Assembly: GCF_048569485.1 (NCBI RefSeq) | Contig: NC_134354.1 | Location: 399,846,103-399,910,102, forward strand | Origin: Anomaloglossus baeobatrachus | Taxonomy: Eukaryota; Chordata; Amphibia; Anura; Aromobatidae | Direction: 5' to 3' | DNA: 64,000 nt | Shown here: in pieces, positions 46,891 through 60,165 of the stretch | Numbering within the stretch: the stretch's first letter is position 1 | Layout of the letters: each line of letters opens with the position of its first letter | Position numbers and translations under genes: made by a program | The notes under the pieces: generated by a model | The model's database searches: none | The model's input: only the letters and a program-made list of their open reading frames with translations | Told to the model about the DNA's origin: nothing

Positions 46891-47766
46891 AAGTGCCATT
46901 TTTCACATTGTCCATTGACTCTTACAAAAGGTAGCAAGTTCCTATACTGTTGTAAGAGATCACTTGCCATTTCATTATCATCATCGGCAGTATTAGAATA
47001 CAGGTTTCCAATTCTATCATAAAGCTGAAGGCTAATAACTTAGGATACTCATAATTGGTGATGGTTACAGCTCACTTCCTCCCCTTCCCTGCACGAGGAC
47101 TTCTGTATGGCATACAGCATGCCCACAACATCCTATCAAAAAGCGATTCATAAGTTTTATGTTACAGCAGTTTATAAGGTAGCAGTTTAGGTAAGATGGC
47201 AGTCCTCAAAGCCTTGTACAGAAAAGAGTAAAAAAAAAAACCAAAACACAAAAATATATAACTAAGTTAAAAAAATAATCAATCTATGTTTCAGTATGAC
47301 TTGTTAACTAAAAAATAAATGTAAGTGATACATTCCTGTATGTGGACCATTATTGAAAATATTGACATAAAAATATGATGATAATCCAATGCTATCATGG
47401 TTACAAAAGAGCCCTTGGCCCAAGGCATGGAATGATCCATTCTTGTTTGCTGGATTGTGTTTTTGCCTATTCTTTGCATCAAATAGAAGTATGGGCCGCT
47501 CACTATAGCAAAATTCACAAATGGCTTTTTAAAACAAGCCGTTATCAGAAAATTGACTTATTGTTTAAATTAGAATTTTTGCGTTACAAGTATTTTTAAA
47601 AAACGTTTGGCAATTTTTTTTTTTCATATGACGATCTATTACTAATACTGCAATTTTACACCCACCATTGACCATTTTTTAGCCTTATGCTTCCTATCCT
47701 TTCAAAAAGAGTTTTCAGCATGACTCCATATCATCAGAGGCAGAATTGCAATGGCAGGTAACACCT
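46891..47766. other. No recognised features
   Basis: AT-rich sequence without a supported gene or repeat. Confidence 0.45.
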
Positions 47767-47769
47767 TTA

Positions 47770-48389
47770 AGCCTGTTTCACACGTCAGTGAAAAATACAA
47801 ACGTTTTTCACTGACGTGTTAAACATGCATATATCCCTCCGTGTGCTGTGATTCACGGCACACGTGGGTTGTTCATGTGCAATCCGTGATCCGCTCCGTG
47901 ATTGCACATGGACGTATGCTCACTTGTCCCCGCTCCTGCTGTCTGTGGTGCTGAAGAGTCCCGCAGTGCAACATCCGGCCGCTGCTGTGTCACCTTTGCA
48001 GCTACTTCCGGGTCGGCTGTGTCGTGCATAATGAATATGCACGACAGTAATGAGCCGGGCAGGAAGCTGCAGAGAGCAGAACAGAGCGTCGCTGGAGAAG
48101 GTGAGTTAAAAATGTTTTTTATTTTCAATATCCGTGATTTTCTCATACGCGTTTCACAGATCACATCACTGTGTGGTCCGTAAGACATTAGTGATCCCAG
48201 AAAAAATGGACACGTCTCCGTGCGGCAATCTCGGAAACGCATGTATGCCGCACGGAGACCATGGTCAGTGAAAAATCACTGATGTTTGTGCAGACCCATT
48301 GATTATAATGAGTCTGCGTATGTCAGTGATTCTGGTACGTATAAAAACTAGCACATACGTACCAGAATCACTGACGTCTGAAACAGGCC
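47770..48389. mobile_element. Inverted-repeat element, TTA target site
   Basis: 620 bp. The ends AGCCTGTTTCACACGTCAGT and CTGACGTCTGAAACAGGCC are inverted copies, flanked by TTA (47767-47769, 48390-48392). Confidence 0.85.
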
Positions 48390-48392
48390 TTA

Positions 48393-50260
48393 TACACAGC
48401 GGATAACTCAGGATCCACCAGTCAATAAAATAATGTCACAGCTGACCTTAGCTCCTCCCTTCACAATGACATTTGCACACACTCATTAGATGCTTCAATT
48501 ATAACGATAGTGTCAGTTTTCTTAATGTGGCTAATGTACATGTGAACTTCCTGAAAGTCTAAAAAAGACCCAGTGGAAAGTGTGAATATTGAAAGAAGAG
48601 ATCATTTTCTGCTAGCTTCTCTTTAAGCAGTGATCCATATCTGACACCTACTTCCAAAATGGAGCGGTAAGTGGAGGTCCAAAATGACCATCAGTTTCCT
48701 TTTCTTTAGTTACTGCCTGAGCATATAATGGCTCAATCTTCCCCGACAACATATTGTTCTTCAGAAAAAAAACAAGACCAACCATGTTATCCGTACATAG
48801 ACATTTAAAAAACTGGTGCACATAGAAAATTGCAAAAAATAAATACAGGCACAAGTAGCAAGTAATCTACAAATACTTATGAAACATACAGTATTCATAG
48901 ACTCTACATTATATTCCCGAGGCGTTCCCTTTCATTTGAAATATTTTTCTTTAAATATCCCCACGGGGGACCCAGGTTCATAGTGGGCGAATAGTTAGAA
49001 GAGTATTCTGAAACCCCAATACAAAGCCAAAAAAAGGTCACACAACTATTAACATTTCTATAGAAACTACTATAAAATACAGTGCTGCTATATACACTAG
49101 TTCAAAGAAATGGCATAAAAAAATAAACAATACAGAAAATTCTATTAAAACAGTTTAGTAAAAACATCAAGATCTAAACACGGCAAAAAGTTTTTGTAGC
49201 ACCCAATACTAGAGTTTTTGCAATGTTTTTAGATACAAACTGACAGATCCTAGAGAAGAACAGAACAGGGCTACACACCTTATGGAGATTCCTCTTCTTT
49301 TATGTTTCACTAAAAAGGATGAAACGATATCACTCTAGCGTTGCTGCATATAATGATAGAAAAGCTGTAGGCTTGGGAAACAAAATAGGGCTAAAACAGC
49401 TCATAAAGAGGTCAAATGACACAAAGTTATCACCTATGCAAAGAATAGATGATAAAATGTATGATGGCTGAAGGTCTGGCTTCTGAGGTATTCAACGGTC
49501 CCCAGAATGGTGGCCCAAAGTCTCCTGTATGATTGATGGGTTAAGGAAACCATGGTTGTGCATGCTCCATAACACTTAATTGACACAGGGGACCTTGGGA
49601 CCTCATTCTTCTCATGGTCAGTAGGGGTTCCAACAGTCATACATTACTCCCCTGTTTTGAGGATGTGATGTATGTTGTTTGTGGGACAACCCTTTCTCAT
49701 AAACTTTAGACAGCTGTCAGCCATTCCTCTTGACCACTCTCCAACAAAAAGCATGAAAACCTGTCTCTCTTAATGGTTAAAGGGGAGTAAGATGCTGCCA
49801 GCCACCCTGGCAATGGCTACTGGAACGTGAGAACAAAAGGATTATGAAAGCCAATAGCCCAACATCTACCACTGGATGGAAGGTCAACCAATTTACATTG
49901 TAATATTGTCTACTTCTGCCAAAATTAGTGCCATTGGCCGACCAGTGAACATCCCAGCCATATGCCATGTATAAAATAAGGGTTTGATACTTTGCTTTTG
50001 ACTCTATGTCAAAAGAGAAAATCTGCTTGTGTGTAAGAGCTTCAAGTTGCCAGAACTAGAAGATGGCAACAAGAACCTATAATAGCCAAAAATGTGCCAT
50101 GTAGACCAGTTCACATAAATCAGGTAAGACAAGAAACCAAACACAGCACAAATCATGGCCTAAGGCACAGGTCCCCAGTCTTTTGTAGGTCACAAGTTAT
50201 TTCCACTAAAACGCAAAAATCTCTTAAACTAGAGATGGCCACCAGTGATATAGTTCGGAC
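48393..50260. other. No recognised features, rcan3 downstream flank
   Basis: AT-rich, without obvious repeat structure. It could include distal 3' UTR of rcan3, but nothing in the sequence proves it. Confidence 0.4.
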
Positions 50261-50268
50261 TTTGCTAC

Positions 50269-50677
50269 TAGAGATGAGCGGACTCGAATAAATTTGGCTC
50301 GGCAGGTTCAGCCAGACTTTAGATAAAGTTAGGTTTGGGTTCCAAACTTGACCTAAACCCCAATGGAGTTACTGATTGGGCAGTTCGGCACTCCAAACCC
50401 ATACAGCTAGCTATAAAGAGAACACTTCCGGGGGCGGGTGGGAAGGTTTTTCCATTTTTTTTTTGGTGCACACTACATCTGAGAATGCTCGCTACCCGCC
50501 AGTGTGAGCCATTCAAACACAGTAAGCTGCTCACACTGAGCTGAGCACCAAGGGATGCTCGTGTGAGTGGTTTGCATACATAAAACACTGAATCTTCGAA
50601 CTCGAACGTTGCTTTTTTTGTAAACTCTGTGTTTGGTACAAACACTGTCCTTAACTTTTCAGGTTTGCTCATCTCTA
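50269..50677. mobile_element. hAT-type MITE
   Basis: 409 bp. The ends TAGAGATGAGC and GCTCATCTCTA are perfect inverted copies. The 8-bp flanks TTTGCTAC (50261-50268) and ATTGCTAC (50678-50685) match at 7 of 8, the duplication size of hAT. Confidence 0.9.
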
Positions 50678-50941
50678 ATTGCTACGTTTTAGTAATATTA
50701 TGGCCTCCCTGGTGCCAGAATTGTACAACAGCTGAAGAGTCACATGCAGAGGTCTCGAAAGCCACATGTGGCTCCAAATGTACAAAATTTGCAACTTTGT
50801 CATAAAGTGGCTAAGGGATTTAGTAATGTGGAAAATGTACAGTATAACAGTTGAGTTTAGTTCTTTTTTTTAATTACAATTGCAATAATGATAATTTGTG
50901 TTGTTCATTTTATTTATCTGTTTCCCCAATCCCTTTTTTAA

Positions 50942-51425
50942 AGGGAACCTGTCATGTCTAGAAATGCTATATTCCTGCACATATAGTGATAATCTGCAGA
51001 TAAATAGCAGTCTACTGGAGCAGTGATTATAGGGAGGAAAGTAAGTTTTATTCTCCCTTTAGCCGCAGGCTTCTAGTCATGGGAGCAGGGAGCATGCTGT
51101 AATGTATGTAGAACAATATTTTTTGATATTCAAGGCATACAACGGTAGGCTGAATACTTTTTTTTTTGTTTTTTAGCATGCCTCTCCCACCGTGTGTGTG
51201 CAGAGTAGGGTGTCTGTCAGTGGGAATGCGAGTGATTACAGCTGCGCTTTCTGCATAGTGAGTGATGACTGATCACTGCCCCCCTTATGACTGGAAGCAA
51301 GCGGCTACAGGGAGAATAAAGCTTCATTTTCTCCCTGTAGCCACTAATCCAGTAAGCCAATACACAGGATTTATTTACCTGCAGAACACACCTATATGTG
51401 CATATTAATAGCTTTAATGTAGCTA
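50942..51425. mobile_element. Likely TTAA-type repeat
   Basis: It opens AGGGAACCTGTCATG after TTAA, like the inverted right end of the element at 62151-62856 (GACAGGTTCCCT then TTAA). The far end was not found. Confidence 0.5.
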
Positions 51426-51429
51426 ATAG

Positions 51430-52424
51430 TGACGATCATTTTACTACAGTAAATGAACGTGTACTTACGGTCCATATAATACAAGACGCAGAATAACATT
51501 CACCATATATGGCTTATATCAACACACTACACAGTACACCATAGGCATCAGGTTATAATAATGTTATAACATGACATTTAAGGTGCCTTTTAAAGGTTGC
51601 AACCCACATAGCAGGCTATAAAATACATTCACCATCATAGCAAGAGTCCTCCAATTTGATTCCCTATTAGCTTTTACGAGAATCACCAAATCCTAAACAA
51701 GCAAAAAATGGATAGCTACTAGCGATGGAACTGGTTTGCCTTCTTAACCCCTTCTATGCTACTTTTTTTAAACTAAAAATATGCAATGAATAAACTTGGT
51801 TTAATAAACGTCCGAAATAAAAGCAGACATTCACTTAAACCCATTTGCGTTAATGCATTGATATAATGTAATACAACAAGGACACCCCAAATATAATCTA
51901 TACGGAGTGTGGGCAATGCCTGGTACTTACCATGTCCCTACGCAGCTGCACTTATGGAAACACAGACAACCATGTAGCCATGTAGAGCAATCAACGGATG
52001 TGAGGATAATATCTCCTACTAAGTAGCTAATACCCTGTAGTTTAGGCAAACTTTCTATTTTACCCAAGTGTTTGGGTCCAACTCGTATTTAAGTGGTTCC
52101 CTTCCTTGCTAAGAGGAGCTGCTCCTTTAAAATAGTGGTATAGAATACAGAAATACAATGTACTGCAGACAGCCTGTCCGGTTGCAGTATAATGGCTAAA
52201 ACACTGATAAAATAGAACACATACATAATAGTAAATAAAAAGTACATAAAATAAATACAGCATTTATACCACTTCAGATAACGTGATCTAGATTGTCTTT
52301 AGCTATATACATAAAGTGAATAATAAGATCTACATTTCCCTTTGAAAGATATGTTTTTTTTCAATCCTATGTTTTTCTTTTGCTTTAGTTTTTTCTTTTT
52401 TTTAAACAGATAAAAGGCGTCAAT
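51430..52424 (-). other. rcan3: Likely rcan3 3' untranslated region and flank
   Basis: The sequence downstream of the TAG stop is AT-rich with no recognised repeat from about 51430. It is probably the start of the 3' UTR. No poly(A) site can be fixed: the nearest AATAAA on the minus strand outside an obvious repeat is at 50909-50914 (plus-strand TTTATT), without a clear GU-rich element after it. The UTR end is therefore unknown. Confidence 0.4.
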
Positions 52425-52622
<198 letters not shown>

Positions 52623-53361
52623 TCACAAAATGTATCTGTAAAATTTCTAGAAGGGGCTAATATTACGGAATATATAAATGAGTCTGCAAAATGTTGAAGA
52701 ATATGAGTCAAAGAAACACAAACTAAGTTATAAGATAAAGGGGATATCCATACCTCTGATCGGTCAACGGCATAGTGGCAAATAAATTCCAAACGTCAAA
52801 ATTACGTTTTTGGTCACCCCAAATTTTGCGCAAAATACAATAACAGGTGATTAAAACGTAGCATCTGCGCAAAAATGGTAGCGTTAAAAACGTCAGATTG
52901 AGATGCAAAAAATAAACCGTTACTGAGCCATAGATCCCGAAAAATGAGAACACTACAAGTCACAGAAAATGGCGTAAAACGTACGCCACTTTTTTTGGAC
53001 AAACTTCTGACTTTTAGATAAAAGTAAACCTATTCATGGTTGGGGTCTACGAACTCGCACCAATCTCAGGCATCCCACTGACTCATCGGTTTTACCATAT
53101 AATGAGCATAGTTAATATAATATCTCAAAAACAATAGTGCAATCACACTTTTTTTTGCAATTTTTCCACATTTGTTTTTTTTTTGCCTTTTTCCAGTACA
53201 CTATATGGTAAATGATTGATTCTTCTCAGTGAGAGAAACAAAATTATAATCGTGTAGTTGTGATACCTTTTAATGGCTAACTAAAATAAAATAAAATGGT
53301 GCTACAAAGCAAGCTTTCGAGACATCTCAGGTCTCTTCATCAGGAATGGTATGACAAAATA

Positions 53362-54979
53362 CAGACATATGAAAAAGTTTGGGCACCCCTATTAATGTTA
53401 ACCTTTTTTCTTTATAACAATTTGGGTTTTTGCTATTTCAGTTTCATACATCTAATAACTGATGGACTGAGTAATATTTCTGGATTGAAATGAGGTTTAT
53501 TGTACTAACAGAAAATGTGCAATCCGCATTTAAACAAAATTTGACCGGTGAAAAAGTATGGGCACCTCAACATAAAAGTGACATTAATATTTTGTAGATC
53601 CTCCTTTTACAAAAATCACAGCCTCTAGTCGCTTCCTGTAGCTTTTAATGAGTTCCTGGATGAAGGTATATTTGACCATTCCTGTTTACAAAACAATTCC
53701 AGTTCAGTTAAGTTTGATGGTCGCCGAGCATGGACAGCACGCTTCAAATCATCCCACAGATGTTCAATGATATTCAGGTCTGGGGACTGGGATGGCCATT
53801 CCAGAACATTGTAATTGCTCCTCTGCATGAATGCCTGAGTAGATTTGGAGCGGTGTTTTGGATCATTGTCTTGCTGAAATATCCATCCCCTGCGTAACTT
53901 CAACTTCATCACTGATACTTGCACCTTATTGTCAAGAATCTGCTGATACTGAGTTGAATCCATGCGACCCTCAACTTTAACAAGATTCCCGGTGCCGGCA
54001 TTGGCCACACAGCCCCAAAGCATGATGGAACCTCCACCAAATTTTACTGTGGGTAGCAAGTGCTTTTCTTGGAATGCCGTGTTTTTTTGCCTCCATGCAT
54101 AACGCCTTTTTGTATGACCAAACAACTCAATCTTTGTTTCATCAGTCCACAGGACCTTCTTCCAAAATGTAACTGGCTTGTCCAAATGTGCTTTTGCATA
54201 CCTCAAGCGACTCTGTGGCGTGCTTGCAGAAATGGCTTCTTTCGCATCACTCTCCCATACAGCTTCTCCTTGTGCAACGTGCGCTATATTGTTGACCGAT
54301 GCACAGTGACACCATCTGCAGCAAGATGATGCTGCAGGTCTTTGGAGGTGGTCTGTGGATTGTTGTTGACTGTTCTCACCATTCTTCTTCTATTCCTTTC
54401 TGATATTTTTCTTGGCCTGCCACTTCTGGGCTTAACAAAAACTGTACCTGTGTTCTTCCATTTCCTTACTATGTTCCTCACAGTGGAAACTGACAGTTTA
54501 AATCTCTGAGACAACTTTTTGTATCCTTCCCCTGAACAACTATGTTGAATAATCTTTGTTTTCAGATCATTTGAGAGTTGTTTTGAGGAGCCCATGATGC
54601 CACTCTTCATAGGAGATTCAAATAGCAAGTGGCCACCTTAAATACCTTTTCTCTTGATTGGATACACCTGCCTATGAAGTTCAAAGCTCATTGAGGTTAC
54701 AAAACCAATTTAGTGGTTTAGTAAGTCAGTAAAAAGTAGTTAGGAGTGTTCAAATCAAGAAATTGATAAGGGTGCTCATACTTGCACCGGTCAAATTTTG
54801 TTTAAAAGCGGATTGTACATTTTCTGTTAGTACAATAAACCTCATTTCAATCCAGAAATATTACTGAGTCCATCAGTTAATAGATATATGAAACTGAAAT
54901 AGCTGTTGCAAAAACCCAAATTGTTATAAAGAAAAAAGGTTAACATTAATAGGGGTGCCCAAACTTTTTCATATGACTG
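53362..54979 (-). mobile_element. Tc1/mariner transposon, near full length
   Basis: 1618 bp. TA flanks at 53360-53361 and 54980-54981. The ends CAGACATATGAAAAAGTTTG and, inverted, CAGTCATATGAAAAAGTTTG match at all but one base. It encodes one transposase on the minus strand, which is damaged. It is inserted in the inverted-repeat element at 53213-55930, inside the rcan3 intron. Confidence 0.95.
53584..54595 (-). pseudogene. Tc1 transposase (DD34E), broken
   Basis: The start is the MGSSKQLSNDLKTKII methionine at 54595; a longer in-frame start at 54628 is outside the family norm. The helix-turn-helix paired-type DNA-binding half is GYKKLSQRFKLSVSTVRNIV. A basic GRPRKISERNRR stretch follows, then the catalytic part: first Asp in VLWTDETKIELFG, second in FQQDNDPKHRSK, and the Glu in SPDLNIIEHLWDDLK. 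The stop is at 53584-53586 after GGSTKY. Damage: a TAG in place of Gln after VHRSTI (about 54282), a frameshift near 54215 (after RHRVA), and another near 53650 (before QELIKSY). All three acidic residues remain. It is recently inactivated but cannot make a full protein. Confidence 0.93.
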
Positions 54980-55148
54980 TATCTGAAGAAACACAAATAT
55001 ATACACAAACAGAGCAGATGGATGGCATAACAAAAAGACAAGGGTGAGAGAAAAACCGGTCACCGCTAATCCAAAGCAGAGTATTGCTGTAAGCTCATTC
55101 CTAGAAAGCAGAAAAGCCGAGTGCACGTTCCAAGGTATAGACCATTTG

Positions 55149-55486
55149 TGAGATCCAAGGAAAGCCGGAAGCAGGCGGCACTCATCGGCATCCAAGTAAC
55201 GATGTTTATTCAAGCATTTTCATGCCAGAAAGGGTACAGGTGGTGGGGGAGGGTGAGGACAAGTCACAACGCCGGATGACGGTGAGCCGTTTCGCACCTT
55301 TGTGCTTCCACATCACTGGACACGTGGAAGCACAAAGGTGCAAAATGGCTCTCCGTCGTTTGGCGTTGTGACTTGTCCTCCCCCTCCCCCACCACCTGTA
55401 CCCTTTCTGGCATGAAAATGCTTGAATAAACATCGTTACCTCGATGCCGATTAGTGCCGCCTGCCTCCGTCTTTCCTTGGATCTCA
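55149..55486. mobile_element. Foldback element 3
   Basis: 338 bp palindrome: TGAGATCCAAGGAAAGCCGG returns inverted, ending CCTTGGATCTCA. Each arm has CTTGAATAAACATCG, an outward poly(A) signal, and GGTGCAAAATGG/CCGTTTCGCACC. The same plan as 32219-32509 and 37494-37785. Confidence 0.88.
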
Positions 55487-56342
55487 GACATAATAAAAAG
55501 ACATTTAAATAAACAAACACTGAGCTTAGAGAGTGAATCCTTAATTAGCTTTGATTAGTGGTGTGAAAGGTTTATTGTCACAATATCCATGTAGGATCAG
55601 AGGCATGGTGCCCTAGCAGTCTCTGGAGCAGACTCCTCAGATTTTGTAGTGAGTCATAAATCCTCCTGATAGGTTGAGTCCTGTGTCCACAGAGTTAAAC
55701 ATTTTAATGAATTTGTACTCCCAGACCATTTATGCCATCCCTCTGCTCTGTTTGTGTATATACTTGTGTTTCTTCAGATATTTTATATATATATCATGCC
55801 TGATGGAGGGACCTGAGATGTCTCGAAAGCTTGCTTCGTAACACCATTTTATTTTATTTTAGTTAGCCATTAAAATGTATCACAACTACAAAATTATAAT
55901 TTTGTTTCTCTCACTGAGAACAATCAATCATTTTTCAACTGGCTAATATGGTACCAAAGTTTTTTCTTGTAACTATATGGTAAAACTCATGGTTTCATTC
56001 AAAAGTACAGCTCGTTCCGCAAAAAAACGAGCCCTCACATGACTATATTGACTATATTGACTGAAAAATAAAAAAGTTACGTCTCTCGGAAGAAGAATGG
56101 CGAAAAAATACGGAAAGCACAAAATTGGCTGGTCGTGAAGGGGTTAATTCACTCAAAACACACTACAGGCCTGGCAATACACAAAACAAATAGATCAGTG
56201 ATAACCAATCTATTGTATTGTGACATTTTGACCTGATTACAACAAGACCGTGCTGATCCTGTGGCCCACATACTGTATAATCCCATGCGTAGATCCAACA
56301 CAAGAATAGTGAGGATTTTGGTGGCACTCGAAAACTATCTTA

Positions 56343-56721
56343 TGGCTGTGTGCGCACGTGAGCATTTTTCATGCGTTTCCGCAGCGTTTTAAACTGCTGC
56401 GTAAACGCATGCATTCTGCGTCCCCAGTAAAGATTATGAGAATTTTGCAAAATCTATGCGCCTGTTGCGTTTTAGAACGCAGCGTTTCGGATGCTGACAT
56501 TTTTTGGCAAAATGCTGCATTCTAAAAAACAACATGTCACTTCTTTTGTGCGTTTTGGATGCTTTTCCCACTTGGCAGAGCAAGCATCCAGAACACATGA
56601 ATTCTGCATCCATTCTGCAATCCAAAAAGCAGCTTTTTCAGCTGCGTTTTGGAACGCACATGCAGTGTCAAAACGCTGCGGAATATTTGTCACTGCAGAA
56701 CACAGACGTGCGCACATACCC
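56343..56721. mobile_element. Inverted-repeat element (family B)
   Basis: The left end TGGCTGTGTGCGCACGTGAG and right end GACGTGCGCACATACCC are inverted. It is preceded by TTA (56340-56342) and followed by TAA (56722-56724), so the duplication is imperfect. Confidence 0.75.
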
Positions 56722-56789
56722 TAAGTGTACGGGGCATCCCGGTTTCAGATTATGTCTGAGCGAGAAGGCATGTTAAAGTAAAATGACCA

Positions 56790-57928
56790 TGGGGAGATAA
56801 GGTATACACACCAGTGACTATGTAAGGGGAATACATGGAATAGCAGAAACTGCTGTGTGAATACTGACTTGAAAAATCCAATAGCTATGTGTAAAAGTGA
56901 AAATGTGAAAAATGGAATCTGCATTACTGCCATGAACATATGAATCAAGAGAAATTTAGCTACTGAATTGATCAATGCAATAGAGCCCCAACACTACGCC
57001 AAAGTATTTCTCTACGTTGGGGTCCCTAGCTTGTGTGTGTCCTCTCATGCAGTTAAAAAACTTACCGTGTATGGGAAGCTGAGACCCAGGCTATTTATGC
57101 GTATAATGTGGATTGGCAATAGGTGTGGTGGGGAGGGTTCACAAATGAAAAACTACTAACAATAACGAATAACGTTTGGAACACCATTCTAAGTCTGAAC
57201 TGGGTGCAAAAAACCTAAAAAAACATCACTATGGGGAGATAAGGTATGCACACCAGTGACTATGTAAGGGGAATACATGGAATAGCAGAAACTGCTGTGT
57301 GAATACTGACTTGAAAAATCCAATAGCTATGTGTAAAAGTGAAAATGTGAAAAATGGAATCTGCATTACTGCCATGAACATATGAATCAAGAGAAATTTA
57401 GCTACTGAATTGATCAATGCAATAGAGCCCCAACACTACGCCAAAGTATTTCTCTACGTTGGGGGTCCATAGCTTGTGTGTGTCCTCTCATGCAGTTAAA
57501 AAACTTACCGTGTATGGGAAGCTGAGACCCAGGCTATTTATGCGTATTGTATGGATTGGCAATAGGTGTGGTGGGGAGGGTTCACAAACGAAAAACTACT
57601 AACAATAACGAATAACGTTTGGAACACCATTCTAAGTCATACTTTGGCGTAGTGTTGGGGCTCTATTGCATTGATCAATTCAGTAGCTAAATTTCTCTTG
57701 ATTCATATGTTCATGTCAGTAATGCAGATTCCATTTTTCACATTTTCACTTTTACACATAGCTATTGGATTTTTCAAGTCAGTATTCACACAGCAGTTTC
57801 TGCTATTCCATGTATTCCCCTTCCATAGTCACTGGTGTGCATACCTTATCTCCCCATAGTGATGTTTTTTTAGGTTTTTTGCACCCAGTTCAGACTTAGA
57901 ATGGTATTCCAAACGTTATTCGTTATTG
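56790..57928. repeat. Three-unit satellite, two direct and one inverted copy
   Basis: Unit 1 spans about 56790-57226, unit 2 about 57227-57637, and unit 3 (57638-57928) is inverted and shorter. Unit markers are GGGGAGATAAGGTATNCACA and CAATAACGAATAACGTTTGG. AAAGTAAAATGACCA stands on both sides (56775-56789, 57929-57943), a 15-bp direct repeat that suggests the whole block was inserted as one piece. Confidence 0.9.
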
Positions 57929-57944
57929 AAAGTAAAATGACCAA

Positions 57945-58300
57945 ACATTTTTTAATATTGATGTCAGATACAAGTGGTGGCAGCTTTTTCTACAATGCTT
58001 ACTGAAAATATGGGCATGTGTGTCGGGAAAGACAGCTGGTGGCCAAATTAAGGCTTGGTTTTCTGCTATCATGGCATGTTCAACTGTATCGGCATCATGG
58101 ATGCCAATACAGTTGTACGCAATGATGAAAGAGTAAGACATCGGCTCTTTCCTCCATCATTCTTCCACTACGTCTGAGAACTGATGTCTCTGCGCAACGG
58201 ATCACGATGACTTCACTACAGCACACTCACTGTGTCAAGATATGCAGAACTGCAGAACACTCGCCATGGAGACCAAAGCAGCAAGAGAACCAAGTGAGTA
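57945..58300. other. No recognised features
   Basis: Intronic sequence without a supported feature. Confidence 0.4.
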
Positions 58301-58800
58301 CAATGGTGGCCATAATACTATATGGGATGACTATAGAGTGTTTATTATACTATATGGAGTACTATGTGGTGTGTATTATACAATATCGAGGACTATGGGG
58401 TGTGCATTATACTATATGGAGTATGGGATGTTCATTATACTATATGGAGAACTATATGGGACCCATTATACTATATGGAAGATTATGGGGGTGCATTATA
58501 CTATGTGAAGGACTATGGTGGGTGAATTCTATGATATGAAGGACAATGAGGGTGTAATAAACTATATGGATGACTATGTGGGGCCCATTATACTATATAG
58601 AAGGCTATGTGGGGCCATTATAATATTTGGAGGGCTATGTCAGGCCGTTATAATATTTGAACGGCTATGTAGAGGCCACTATACTATTTAAAGGGCTATG
58701 TGGGAATCTTAATCCTTTATGGAAGGATATTTAAAGGTCATTATTCTGTATGCAAGGCTATTGGAGGCCATTATACAGTGTGAAGAGGGCTGTGTGGGGG
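58300..58800. repeat. Degenerate minisatellite, about 28-32 bp unit
   Basis: More than a dozen variants of a unit around CATTATACTATATGGAG followed by GCTATGTGGGG. Confidence 0.88.
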
Positions 58801-59232
58801 TTACAGTTGGGGGTGACATTGTGTTGTGGTCACCATTCATTGCCAGGGTAGTTGAGGGGGGTACAGTGCGGTCATCATACTGTGCATGTGAAGGGTACTG
58901 TGGAGGCATTCATACAGTGTTTGGAGGATAATTTTGTTGGCATCATAATTTATGGAGGCAATGAAAGGGGAATCTAGGGGCTTTAATAGGAGGAAAATTA
59001 CTTTGTAAGGACTGCAAAGTTGTGAGATGTATTCTTATGTGACCCAGCCAAATATTATTTATTTTTGCGGAAGGGGGCCTAATTAAGGGGCCCCATTATT
59101 TCTATGTACGCCTCTGCTCGCTGTTAATGTCGCTGTCAATGTTTGACAGCAGCATTTGACAGGTTAACAATAAAGGGCATGGTTAACAATAATTTAATAA
59201 CAATAATACGTTAACAATAATTTATTTTATTA

Positions 59233-59448
<216 letters not shown>

Positions 59449-59621
59449 CTAGGGAAAGAACATAGGAGAAATCATTAGCATCACAGAGCATGGAAAAATT
59501 CACTTTTGCATTTCAAGACCCCCACAAATTTACAATAAAGAAAATTTAAACATAGAAAAAAATGCCATTGAGGGAAGTGAGGCTGTGAATGGTTACCAAT
59601 AACGTTCTTAAACAAAATTAA

Positions 59622-60046
59622 AGCGGGCTTTACACGCTACGATATCGTTAATGATTTATCGTCGGGGTCACGGTGTTTGTGACGCACATCCGGCGTCATT
59701 AACGATATCGCAGTGTGTGACACTTATGTGCGACCAAAACAATCGCAAAAGCGGCTAAAATCGTTTGCCGCGGAGAGGTCGTTCTGAAACAAAAAATCAT
59801 TTTCTGCTTATTAGCGATGTTGTTCCTCGTTCCTGCGGCTGTGTGACTCCGCAGGAGCGAGGAACATCTCCTTATCTCCGTCCCGCCGGCAATGCGGAAG
59901 GAAGAAGGTGGGCGGGATGTTTACGTCCCACTCATCTCCGCCCCTCTGCTTCTATTGCATGGCTGCCGTGTGACGTCGCTGTGACGCCGCATGACCCGCC
60001 CCCTTAGAAAGCTAAGATCGCGAGATCGCAGCATGTAAAGCCCGCT
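59622..60046. mobile_element. Inverted-repeat element, TAA target site (family A)
   Basis: 425 bp. Ends AGCGGGCTTTACACGCTACG and GCATGTAAAGCCCGCT, TAA on both sides (59619-59621, 60047-60049). GGGGTCACGGTGTTTGTGAC and GCACATCCGGC are present. It lies in the rcan3 intron just upstream of exon 59277-59448. Confidence 0.9.
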
Positions 60047-60165
60047 TAAGTGTTCTAATTTATTTTCATGAACATCGGGCCAACTCACATTTCAATCGCC
60101 TTCAAACTAATAGCAGCTATCTCCATTCAATTATTTTGTATATCCAGAGAAAACAACGTGTCTAA

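Larger units (their letters stand above)
53213..55930. mobile_element. Element with about 130-bp inverted ends
   Basis: The left end ATGATTGATTCTTCTCAGTG and right end CACTGAGAACAATCAATCAT are inverted copies that continue through TGTCTCGAAAGCTTGC and the CCTGATGGAGGG/CTCTTCATCAGG block. It holds the Tc1 copy (53362-54979) and a foldback element (55149-55486), so the original was much shorter. Confidence 0.8.
52747..56143. mobile_element. TTAA element, partial and split, inverted relative to 38537-39789
   Basis: 52747-53212 and 55972-56143 together match the reverse of about 38540-39150, ending GGTCGTGAAGGGG then TTAA (56144-56147). The part beyond 52747 is missing. An inverted-repeat element (53213-55930) is inserted near the ACTATATGGTA block. 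Confidence 0.75.

Noticed and set aside
56745-57859. Repeated 62-76-residue frame MINSVAKFLLIHMFMAVMQI occurring three times
   Set aside because: It is the translation of the satellite unit in each copy; no start context or domain, and it also appears in the inverted unit.
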